From: a virus
Strand: one strand, 5' to 3'
Virus record (IMG/VR): IMGVR_UViG_3300033182_000594
Location: 1 to 46,652 of that record
DNA length: 46,652 nt
The notes beneath the pieces are model-generated. The model worked only from the letters and a program-made list of their open reading frames with translations. It searched no databases and had not been told where the DNA came from. Below are positions 40,643 to 46,652 of this stretch, one piece after another. Each line of letters starts with the position of its first letter. Position 1 is the stretch's first letter. Position numbers and translations under genes: made by a program.

Positions 40643-41080
40643 ATGACAAAGTTCTATCAAGGCAGATTTCAACCAAAATTTCCAAAGAAATATAGAGGCG
40701 ATCCGTCTAATATTATCTACCGCAGCTCTTGGGAACTGCAGTGTATGTCATACTTTGATCGCAATCCAGATATTGTTTGGTGGGCAAGCGAGGAGTTCGC
40801 TATACCGTATCGCTCACCAATAGACGGCAAACTTCATAGATACTTCCCTGACTTTATTGTGAAAACAAGCAATGGTGATACTGTTGTGTTTGAGGTCAAG
40901 CCAGCATCACAGTCTAAACCACCTGAGAAAAAGTCACGCATCACTAAGAAATACATCAACGAAGTAAAGACTTGGGGTGTTAATCAAGCCAAGTGGGAAG
41001 CAGCTGCTGAGTTTTGTTCTGATCGCAATTGGAAATTTCAGGTTATCACTGAAAATCATCTGTTTGGAAAGAATAAATAG
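40643..41080 (+). CDS. gp4: Head completion nuclease (gp4-like)
   Basis: 145 aa from ATG 40643 (MTKFYQGRFQPKFPKKYRGD); T4 gp4 has 150. Matches: NIIYRSSWELQCMSYFDRNP with T4 RIVYRSQWECSFMKYCDLNP, and PYRSPIDGKLHRYFPDFIVK with T4 PYLSPVDGRVHRYYLDFIVV. A PD-(D/E)xK nuclease core is visible: Asp70, then Glu84-Val-Lys86. It trims DNA or helps to join the filled head to the tail. An in-frame ATG at 40604 gives a longer reading, but the start of homologues favours 40643; no strong SD precedes either. It is the first plus-strand gene. Confidence 0.93.
   Translation: MTKFYQGRFQPKFPKKYRGDPSNIIYRSSWELQCMSYFDRNPDIVWWASEEFAIPYRSPIDGKLHRYFPDFIVKTSNGDTVVFEVKPASQSKPPEKKSRITKKYINEVKTWGVNQAKWEAAAEFCSDRNWKFQVITENHLFGKNK
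41072..41079 (+). promoter_or_regulatory. AATAAATA box at end of gp4
   Basis: AATAAATAGG on the plus strand contains the gp4 stop codon. With T4 spacing transcription would begin at 41085, one base before the ATG of the next gene, i.e. a nearly leaderless message. It may be only the Asn-Lys-stop codons. Confidence 0.3.
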
Positions 41081-41085
41081 GCAAT

Positions 41086-41673
41086 ATGGCAAGTGTTTTT
41101 GATCAGATTCTATTGAAAGGTGTCCGTGCTGGACAGATTCCTGCACGCAATAAAGCAGCACGTGATTGGTTCCGTGGCGTAGCATCTGATGTAAGCAGCA
41201 GTCGTGTTAGTTCTAAACGAATGTTCAAAGAAAATCGTTTGGTTGATGGTCCATCTATTGGTGGTATGTATCACTTTCAATATGATCCAAAGCATAAGGC
41301 AACACTGCCTTACTATGATCGCTTCCCATTGATCTTTATGGTTGGTGGTGCTGCTGGTGGATTTTATGGATTGAATCTACACTATCTGTCGCCTGTGCTT
41401 AGAGCAAAGCTGATGGATCAACTATACACATTGTCAACGAATCGTAAGTATGATGAGTCAACTCGTATTGCTATGTCATATAGCATTCTCAGCAAGGCGA
41501 GTCGCTTCAAATACTTTAAACCAACATTTAAGCATTACCTAAGCAAGCATGTGAGATCTAGATTCATTTATATTAGTCCTGCCGAATGGGATATTGCACT
41601 AATGCTACCAACGCAACGCTTCAGCAAAGCAAGCGCAAGTCAAGTATATACAGAATCAGAGGCAAAAATCTAA
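41086..41673 (+). CDS. Conserved phage protein of unknown function between gp4 and gp54
   Basis: 195 aa. The distinctive core is MYHFQYDPKHKATLPYYDRF, then PLIFMVGGAAGGFYGLNLHY, then LSPVLRAKLMDQLYTL. Near the end, HVRSRFIYISPAEWDIALML is followed by PTQRF. I have seen this pattern in T4-like and other large myophages, without an established function. The Lys/Arg-rich N-terminal 55 residues suggest nucleic acid or virion contacts. Position between gp4 and gp54 suggests a role in head or tail completion. RBS is a weak AGG. Confidence 0.75.
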   Translation: MASVFDQILLKGVRAGQIPARNKAARDWFRGVASDVSSSRVSSKRMFKENRLVDGPSIGGMYHFQYDPKHKATLPYYDRFPLIFMVGGAAGGFYGLNLHYLSPVLRAKLMDQLYTLSTNRKYDESTRIAMSYSILSKASRFKYFKPTFKHYLSKHVRSRFIYISPAEWDIALMLPTQRFSKASASQVYTESEAKI

Positions 41674-42701
41674 TGGCAAGTTTCAAAGATTTCGCAAAAA
41701 GTCAAGCAAAAGGTTTTGTTGATACGGCAGTCAACAATCTACTCGGCGAAGTATTTGGGCAAACTGGTCCAGCTTCTGGTTTTAATGTTCAGAATATGGT
41801 ATCATCTCTTGGCAAATCTGGATTTGCTAAGACTGATCATTTTGAAGTTTTTATTACTGGTCCTGGTGATTCTTTGGATCAAAGAGATCTAGCCATTCGT
41901 GCTGATACTGTAGATATCCCAGGAAGAAACCTTACGCTGACTGAGCATAGATTTAATAACACTGGTCCATTTAATCGTATTCCTACGATGCAAACATATT
42001 CAGATGTCACCATGACATTTATTCTAAGCGAAGATATGCGTGAGAAGGATTACTTTGAACGCTGGCAGAATAAAATTATGGACACTGGTGCTTATGAGGC
42101 ATCACAAACTTCTACCGAAATAAATCCAATAACTGGTGAAATGCAGTTAGATTCTCAGAGTGCCTTGTATAGACAGAACTATACCAACGCAAGATTTATG
42201 CATCAATACTTTGATAAGTATATCGGTCGCATTGAAATTAGGCATTACGGTGCTGGCGGCACGTTAGGTGCTATTCATACATTACAAGAAGCATACCCAG
42301 TAAGCATTGCTCCTATTGGATTAAACTGGGGCGATGAATCTATCGCAAGACTTTCTATTTCGTTTGCTTATAGAAACTACAAAGTAATTTTCAACAGAAA
42401 AAATCAACCAGGACTTGGTGCTGGATTCTTCTTTAATCTTGGCGCTGGCGGTAGTCAATTTGGCATCACGCTGCCAGGAGTTGGAAATGTAAGTTACACT
42501 AAAGAAACTGGATTTGGTGGTAATATACAACCAGTTTCAAAAACCATCTTTAAGAGTGCCAGCGCAGGACAAAATACATTGCGTGGCTTTGATGGTGGAG
42601 TTATTGGATCAAATGGTTTGCCGTTGAATGAATATGGATCATCAATTAGCGGTGATATTGAACCTGTTAACACTAACATTATAGGCGGAATTGTCGCATA
42701 A
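41673..42701 (+). CDS. gp54: Baseplate tail-tube initiator / tube protein (gp54-like)
   Basis: 342 aa from ATG 41673 (MASFKDFAKSQAKGFVDTAV; T4 gp54: 320). This start overlaps the preceding stop (TAATG) and has the SD AGAGG; a reading from 41586 would lie inside the upstream gene. The tube fold is visible: FAKTDHFEVFITGPGDSLDQ, then AIRADTVDIPGRNLTLTEHR, then YSDVTMTFILSEDMREKDYF and WGDESIARLSISFAYRNYKV. The C-terminal 100 residues are Gly/Asn-rich. A gp19-like tube protein is the alternative, but the position beside gp26-like and the tape measure gene, and the length, favour gp54. Confidence 0.8.
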   Translation: MASFKDFAKSQAKGFVDTAVNNLLGEVFGQTGPASGFNVQNMVSSLGKSGFAKTDHFEVFITGPGDSLDQRDLAIRADTVDIPGRNLTLTEHRFNNTGPFNRIPTMQTYSDVTMTFILSEDMREKDYFERWQNKIMDTGAYEASQTSTEINPITGEMQLDSQSALYRQNYTNARFMHQYFDKYIGRIEIRHYGAGGTLGAIHTLQEAYPVSIAPIGLNWGDESIARLSISFAYRNYKVIFNRKNQPGLGAGFFFNLGAGGSQFGITLPGVGNVSYTKETGFGGNIQPVSKTIFKSASAGQNTLRGFDGGVIGSNGLPLNEYGSSISGDIEPVNTNIIGGIVA

Positions 42702-42704
42702 ATA
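42697..42704 (+). promoter_or_regulatory. CATAAATA late promoter for gp26-like and tape measure genes
   Basis: CATAAATA on the plus strand overlaps the gp54-like stop codon. The predicted start near 42710 leaves an 18-nt leader containing GAGGAG before the ATG at 42728. Confidence 0.55.
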
Positions 42705-42727
42705 TTTTTTGAATTGAGGAGTAAGTT

Positions 42728-43435
42728 ATGACTTTACCAACAATTGCAACACCTAAGTTTGCAACAGAAGTCCCATCGACAGGGGAAACAGTACACTTTA
42801 GACCATTTCTTGTAAAAGAAGAAAAGATTCTTTTGATGGCAATGGAAGGCGGCGATCCTAATGAAATGACGCAAGCCACTAAAACTATTTTGGAAAGTTG
42901 TATTGAAGAAGATATTGATGTTGGTAAGTTGGCGACGTTTGATATTGAATACCTATTCCTCAAGCTGCGTGCTAAATCAGTTGGAGAAATAATTGAACTT
43001 CGCATTGGTCACACTGGCGAAAATGTTACTTGTGATCATAAGACTGAAGTCGGTATTAATATTGATGACATTAAGGTTGATGGCATCAAGAAAGATAAAA
43101 AGATTATGATTACTGATCAAATCGGTATTGTTGTACATTATCCATCAATGGCAGATGTTGAGCATCTAGATATTGATGACAAAGAAACACCATTTAAGGT
43201 TATTGCTGCTTGTATTGATATGGTGTTTGATGGTGATAATGTTTATGATGACTTCACGCCACAAGAAATGCAAAAATGGCTGGAAGGATTAAATCAGAAA
43301 CAGTTTAAAAAGGTGTCAGATTTTTTTGCGGAAATGCCGAAGTTGACACATAAGGTTGAATGGACTTGCGAGAAGTGTAAGAAAAAGGATTCATTTATAA
43401 TTGAAGGATTGTCAAGTTTTTTTACATTGCTCTGA
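42728..43435 (+). CDS. gp26: Baseplate hub / tail assembly chaperone (gp26-like)
   Basis: 235 aa (T4 gp26: 208). The N-terminus TLPTIATPKFATEVPSTGET, then VHFRPFLVKEEKILLMAME and FDIEYLFLKLRAKSVGE, is the conserved T4_baseplate/gp26 pattern. Cys102-Asp-His104 and Cys214-x2-Cys217 could form a zinc site. The gene lies just before the tape measure gene, the place of the G/GT chaperones in other long-tailed phages, which wrap the tape measure protein before tube growth. A T7 run at codons 231-232 allows a -1 shift into an open frame that adds 59 residues. A strong RBS (GAGGAG) is present. Confidence 0.87.
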   Translation: MTLPTIATPKFATEVPSTGETVHFRPFLVKEEKILLMAMEGGDPNEMTQATKTILESCIEEDIDVGKLATFDIEYLFLKLRAKSVGEIIELRIGHTGENVTCDHKTEVGINIDDIKVDGIKKDKKIMITDQIGIVVHYPSMADVEHLDIDDKETPFKVIAACIDMVFDGDNVYDDFTPQEMQKWLEGLNQKQFKKVSDFFAEMPKLTHKVEWTCEKCKKKDSFIIEGLSSFFTLL

Positions 43436-43464
43436 TACATGACTCGTTGGCGAATATGTATCAG
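43417..43464 (+). promoter_or_regulatory. Programmed -1 ribosomal frameshift signal
   Basis: The slippery heptamer T TTT TTT is at 43417-43423, in the right phase of the gp26-like frame (AGT TTT TTT). An 8-nt spacer (43424-43431) follows, then a perfect 9-bp stem: CTGATACAT (43432-43440) with ATGTATCAG (43456-43464), loop 15 nt. GCGAA in the loop (43450-43454) can pair with TTCGC at 43471-43475, so an H-type pseudoknot is possible. The 0-frame stop (43433-43435) lies in the stem. All elements of a classical -1 signal are present. Confidence 0.78.
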
Positions 43465-43602
43465 TTGAATTTCGCACTAATGCAACATCATAAATATAGT
43501 TTGACAGAACTTGAAAATATGATTCCATTTGAAAGAGAAATTTATGTTACATTATTAAAACATCACTTGGATGAACAAGAAGAACAAATGAGAAAGAAAT
43601 AA
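43423..43602 (+). CDS. Frameshift extension of gp26-like protein (gpGT-type C-terminal domain)
   Basis: After a -1 slip, reading continues TAC ATT GCT CTG ATA CAT ... to TAA at 43600-43602, adding 59 residues (YIALIHDSLANMYQLNFALM, then QHHKYSLTELENMIPFEREI, then YVTLLKHHLDEQEEQMRKK) for a 291-residue fusion. The FALMQHHKYSLTELENMIP(F/W)ER pattern is one I associate with the C-terminal part of gp26-type proteins in other marine T4-like phages. An internal ATG at 43456 could start a separate 48-aa product, but it has no SD and lies in the hairpin arm, so fusion is preferred. The stop overlaps the tape measure ATG (TAATG). Confidence 0.75.
   Translation, partial: YIALIHDSLANMYQLNFALMQHHKYSLTELENMIPFEREIYVTLLKHHLDEQEEQMRKK
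43489..43496 (+). promoter_or_regulatory. Possible late promoter before tape measure gene
   Basis: CATAAATA on the plus strand, inside the frameshift-frame coding region (codons CAT AAA TAT). It would give a leader of about 100 nt for the tape measure gene. Weakly supported. Confidence 0.3.
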
Positions 43603-45449
43603 TGGCTGAAATAGATACACTGCCGATTGTTAATGCAATCCAAAATCTAAAAGAGTCTAACTCTGAGAATCGTCAGCGTTTGCAAAAAAGTTTGCGAGCG
43701 GGATTGCTTAATGTCGTTAAAAGTGTTGACCGAATCAATTCTAGCATTATTTCTACTATGTCAGCTAGAAAAGATCCGTTTGAACAAGGGCAGGATTTTG
43801 CTCAACAAATGGAACGAAGCAATACGACTACTCTCGCTGAATTTGCACAGATTGCTCAGGCATTTTTGCAGTTTGGTACTAGAGAAAACACAGCGTTACA
43901 AGCAAAACTTAGTGGTCAAGTAGAAGAACAAACAGAAGTTATGGCAATTGCCCAACAAGGGCAAACGCAACTGTTTGCTACTATGGGTAAAATGCTTGGA
44001 CAGATGAATGCAAAGTTGGCGGACATCGCTGCTCATGGTTTAAGGCAAGTACAATTCCTCAAACTACAACTACAAGAAAGAATGAACCCAGCTTTGGTTA
44101 CGGATCAAATTCGTTCCGAACTTGCTAGAGATATGGGTATTTCTATTGAGAAAACATTAAGCAGACAAAAAGCAAGAGAAGGTTATAGTGAACAATTAAT
44201 TATGGAGTTGGAAGCTGTTGTGAGAAGAGTAAATCAAGCTCTTGGTTTGCAAACAGCAGCAACTTTAAAGATGGAAGATGGCTACGAAGATGCAGCTGAA
44301 GATATTTCAACAACTGTTTCAACAAATACACAAGAAACCGCAAAGAACACTAAAGCAATCAACAACAACACTAAAAGTGAAGCCAGACAAGAAAGTTGGT
44401 TAGTCAAACTTCATAAGATTATTAAGAAAGATCTTATTGATAATCTAAAAGATATGACTAAGAATTTCAAAAGCGGAATGTTCGGCGGCGCATTGGCTGG
44501 TGCTGGCATTGGTGGCGCACTATTTGGTCCAATGGGAGTAGCAGGTGGTGCGCTAATCGGCAGTGGCGTTGGCGGACTATTCTCTATGATTGCTAGTCGT
44601 GCTGCTATGGCTGTTCTATTGAATCCATATGTCTTAGCGGCAGCAACTGCAGCAACTGCTGGTTACTTTGGACTTGAAGAATTTAAAAAGCAACAAGAAC
44701 AGCGCATGCAAGATTTCCCAGAAGAAACTTCATGGCAAGCTGGTACTAATGTTGCTGGTGATTGGACTGCAGAATCATTAGGTTGGTTGCTTGGTAAGCC
44801 AAACGATTATTTGAATGAACTTCTATTTGGTCAAAAAACAAATACTGAAGCAGCAATTGAAAATGCAACAAGAGCTGCATTTGAAAAAGTTGCTGAAAAT
44901 ATTGGCGATCTACAAAAATGGATTGAAGAGCAACCAAACCCATTTACTGAATCACGTGATGGTATTGACCGTGGTTGGTTGGGCAACTATTGGGATAATC
45001 TTAAAAGAGATTTAGAATCCATTAGCCAATCAATCCAACAGTGGATTCTTGACGAACTTGATGCAACTAGAAACGGTCTTAAACAATTGTGGAATGAAAG
45101 TTGGGGACCTGGTCTTACAGGTTTGTATTTCCGTGTACCAAAAAAACCTAAAGTCCCTGCAGAACCACCTGAGCCAGGATCAGATGTTCCGACACTTCCT
45201 CCTATAACCCCGCCAGCTCAAAAAAACCCTGCGCCTGTTATTGATAAGCAGTCAAAGATAATGCTTCAAAACTTTGCTAGAGGCAACTATTCACCAGCTG
45301 CAGCTGCAACGCCGCCATCGATGATTAATAATATGTTTGATAACAGAGTGAATCGCAGTTACTATGCTGAGATTGATGCTGGTAAGTATAGTCCAACTAC
45401 ACAACCTGATCCATTCTCAAACTTCTACGGAACATACGGTTTTAAATAA
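43602..45449 (+). CDS. gp29: Tail tape measure protein (gp29-like)
   Basis: 615 aa (T4 gp29: 590). Residues about 1-290 are almost wholly helical with many Gln (GTRENTALQAKLSGQVEEQT), as expected for an extended rod. About 290-355 is a Gly/Ala-rich hydrophobic stretch (GALAGAGIGGALFGPMGVAG, AVLLNPYVLAAATAATAGYF) that could insert into the host membrane on ejection. The C-terminal part (PKVPAEPPEPGSDVPTLPPI) is Pro-rich. It follows the chaperone gene and ends the plus-strand cluster. No detailed identity to T4 gp29 is claimed; the call rests on composition, size and gene order. Confidence 0.8.
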   Translation: MAEIDTLPIVNAIQNLKESNSENRQRLQKSLRAGLLNVVKSVDRINSSIISTMSARKDPFEQGQDFAQQMERSNTTTLAEFAQIAQAFLQFGTRENTALQAKLSGQVEEQTEVMAIAQQGQTQLFATMGKMLGQMNAKLADIAAHGLRQVQFLKLQLQERMNPALVTDQIRSELARDMGISIEKTLSRQKAREGYSEQLIMELEAVVRRVNQALGLQTAATLKMEDGYEDAAEDISTTVSTNTQETAKNTKAINNNTKSEARQESWLVKLHKIIKKDLIDNLKDMTKNFKSGMFGGALAGAGIGGALFGPMGVAGGALIGSGVGGLFSMIASRAAMAVLLNPYVLAAATAATAGYFGLEEFKKQQEQRMQDFPEETSWQAGTNVAGDWTAESLGWLLGKPNDYLNELLFGQKTNTEAAIENATRAAFEKVAENIGDLQKWIEEQPNPFTESRDGIDRGWLGNYWDNLKRDLESISQSIQQWILDELDATRNGLKQLWNESWGPGLTGLYFRVPKKPKVPAEPPEPGSDVPTLPPITPPAQKNPAPVIDKQSKIMLQNFARGNYSPAAAATPPSMINNMFDNRVNRSYYAEIDAGKYSPTTQPDPFSNFYGTYGFK

Positions 45450-45454
45450 AAAAA

Positions 45455-45474
45455 GGGGGAGCCGAAGCTCCCCC
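45455..45474 (-). terminator. Rho-independent terminator for gp32
   Basis: GGGGGAGC (45455-45462) pairs over 8 bp with GCTCCCCC (45467-45474). On the minus strand the loop is UUCG closed by C-G, an extra-stable tetraloop, and the stem is followed by U7. On the plus strand the stem is followed by A5, so it is not an intrinsic terminator for the tape measure gene, though the hairpin could stabilise that mRNA. Confidence 0.88.
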
Positions 45475-45495
45475 AAAAACACTAGCAAAATGGCA

Positions 45496-46398
45496 TCAAT
45501 CTTCTTCTGCTAGTTTTTCAAAGAACGACAAGTTATCATCGTCATCATCATCGAAGGAAACTTCATCGCTTACCTTTGGTGCTGGAGCAGACTTCATCTC
45601 AGGTGCCTTAGCAACTGGTGCTGGATCATATTCTTCAGCACGAGTGGCAGGAGCATTCAGACCAAGAACTCGATCCAACTTTGCCTTCAGTTCGTCATAA
45701 GACTTGAAGTGCTTACGGTCAAGGAAGTCTTGTAGTGAGTACATAGAATTGTACACCTTTTCAAGAGCATCATCGTCACCATCAAGCAAAGCAGACGCTG
45801 AGTCAAACTCTGACTTGTCATAGTTACGATACCCTTCAACATTACGAATCTTCAGCTTGAAGTCAGCACCACCCCAGAAGTCGAAAGGATTAATTGCATC
45901 CTCATCTTCAAACTGCGGATTCATTGCTTCATTCAACTTATCCCAAATCTTCTTGCCATACTTGTATAGAAATACCTTACCTTCATTGGCAGGATTCGCT
46001 GGATCCTTTACGACATAGATGTTTGAGTAATAAGAAAGACGACGCTTTTGCTTACGAGCCTGTTCCTTACCAGCATCAGTACCATTGTTCCAAAGCATGC
46101 TGTTGTATTCACCAACAGGATCCTTTTCGCCGATAGTTGTCAAAGAGTTTTCGATATACCAACCACCAGGACCTTGGAAACCATGGTCAAAGATACGCAC
46201 GAATGGCAGATCTTCACCGTTTGGTTCAGGCAAGAAACGAATTACCGCAAAACCATTACCAGACTTGTCCACTTCTGGCTTCCAGAAACGATCGTCCGCA
46301 CCAGATGATTGCTGTTGACCGCTGGTAAGTTTGCTTGATTCTTGAACTAGACGTGCCAGAGAATTGCCACGGGACTTTTTAAGAGATGCAAAAGACAT
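45496..46398 (-). CDS. gp32: Single-stranded DNA-binding protein (gp32-like)
   Basis: 300 aa from ATG 46398 ([20 protein letters not shown]); T4 gp32 has 301. A longer reading from 46461 is rejected because the SD GAGGT precedes 46398 and the promoter start is at about 46454. Matches: [20 protein letters not shown] with T4 [40 protein letters not shown] with [39 protein letters not shown] with KVFKYRFGKKIWDKINAM. The basic N-terminus (cooperativity) and acidic tail ([20 protein letters not shown]) for partner binding are present. Of the T4 zinc ligands only His72 remains. It protects ssDNA in replication and recombination. Confidence 0.96.
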   Translation of the reverse strand: [300 protein letters not shown]

Positions 46399-46399
46399 A

Positions 46400-46435
46400 T
46401 GTATTACCTCGTATTGCGTTGTATAAACTTCGTAT
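46400..46435 (-). repeat. Imperfect tandem repeat in gp32 leader
   Basis: Minus-strand ATACGAAGTTTATACA (46420-46435) and ATACGAGGTAATACA (46400-46414) are near copies, the second containing the gp32 SD. It may be a decoy or operator for translational autoregulation, which is known for T4 gp32, or chance. Confidence 0.35.
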
Positions 46436-46460
46436 CCACATTCACATAATATAAGAGTCA

Positions 46461-46489
46461 ATTATACTATGATCTAGCATAAATGTCAA
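46461..46489 (-). promoter_or_regulatory. Perfect sigma-70 promoter for gp32
   Basis: On the minus strand TTGACA (46484-46489), a 17-bp spacer, and TATAAT (46461-46466): 12 of 12 consensus bases with optimal spacing. The predicted start near 46454 gives a leader of about 56 nt. The -35 and spacer lie in the 3' end of the gp59-like gene. Confidence 0.85.
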
Positions 46490-46652
46490 GCACCAATTTA
46501 CGAAACTTAGCACTTTCAATTTGTACAGCGTTGTTTAGAAACGGTCTGTACTTATTCATCAGAAACACATGGTCTTGTAACATTTTATCACCGTGCTTTG
46601 ACCACACCTTACCATAACCAACCAAATCATCAAGAATGACCATGGTCTCCAA
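46467..46652 (-). CDS. gp59: Helicase loader (gp59-like), C-terminal 61 residues only
   Basis: The reading frame enters from the right edge; no start is in the window. The 61 residues include ETMVILDDLVGYGKVWSKHG, then LMNKYRPFLNNAVQIESAKF and RKLVLDIYARS. They align with the end of T4 gp59 (ETFILLDSFLNIIDKHDEQT, LKAYRKILNIDSQKAKNVFI, ETVKSCKY) with matching spacing. gp59 loads the gp41 helicase on gp32-coated DNA, and T4 also has gp59 directly before gp32. The gp32 promoter overlaps its 3' end. Only the tail is seen. Confidence 0.7.
   Translation of the reverse strand: METMVILDDLVGYGKVWSKHGDKMLQDHVFLMNKYRPFLNNAVQIESAKFRKLVLDIYARS

Noticed and set aside
41586-41672. Longer gp54-like start (MGYCTNATNA)
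   Set aside because: It lies fully inside the previous gene; the ATG at 41673 has an SD and a stop/start overlap, and the extra residues are out-of-frame translation.
46399-46461. Longer gp32 start (MTLILCECGY)
   Set aside because: It lies in the -10 box of the perfect promoter, whose transcripts start downstream; the ATG at 46398 has the SD and matches the T4 length.
1-46652. tRNA genes, CRISPR arrays, insertion sequences, integrase or auxiliary metabolic genes
   Set aside because: Gaps are too short and nothing with the needed structure or motifs was found; repeats are all in fibre coding sequence.

Overview
The window is a contiguous piece of a T4-like (contractile-tailed) bacteriophage genome. 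It holds the DNA-packaging, neck, tail, baseplate and tail-fibre module, plus one end of the replication module. Protein sequences match T4 terminase, neck, baseplate wedge and hub proteins, but the tail-fibre set is of the type found in marine T4-like viruses: S74-capped fibres, IKRS-type N-termini and a Gly-rich tip. No tRNA, CRISPR, integrase, insertion sequence or host metabolic gene was found. The genome is compact: the largest gap without a gene is about 100 bp. The host cannot be named from this sequence; an aquatic Gram-negative host is likely.

Layout. Minus strand, read from 40.6 kb down to 1: gp48, gp53, gp27-like hub, a 55-aa gene, gp5-like spike, two unknown genes, PAAR tip, an unknown gene, an Hc1-like basic protein, gp25, gp6, gp7-like, gp8-like, a giant 1979-aa structural protein and a small coiled-coil protein. 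A fibre island follows at 5.0-20.3 kb: two S74 fibres, a 1132-aa repeat fibre, three IKRS-type proteins, small adaptor-like proteins and a Gly-rich tip. Next come a two-gene lysis-like pair (candidate unimolecular spanin and holin), then gp13, gp14, gp15, gp16 and gp17, the last running off the left edge. Plus strand, 40.6-45.4 kb: gp4 nuclease, an unknown protein, gp54-like tube initiator, gp26-like chaperone with a -1 frameshift extension, and the tape measure protein. Minus strand at the right edge: gp32, with the end of gp59 just upstream as in T4.

Regulation. T4-type late-promoter octamers (NATAAATA, and a CTAAATA variant) lie upstream of several genes and, in my reading, on the coding strand of each cluster. 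A 12/12 sigma-70 consensus promoter precedes gp32. A second near-perfect sigma-70 promoter at 33.9 kb points antisense to the baseplate genes. A strong bidirectional-looking hairpin separates the converging tape-measure and gp32 genes and is a proper terminator for gp32.

The most notable signals are: (1) a textbook programmed -1 frameshift site at the end of the gp26-like gene (T7 slippery run, 8-nt spacer, 9-bp perfect stem), giving a lambda G/GT-like pair just before the tape measure gene; (2) a candidate u-spanin (lipobox plus C-terminal TM segment) whose gene overlaps a holin-like gene by 191 bp; (3) a terminator whose 5' arm abuts a late promoter, so late transcripts would start inside the hairpin and escape it; (4) an orphan promoter plus RBS plus 15-codon ORF in the fibre island that looks like the scar of a lost fibre gene.
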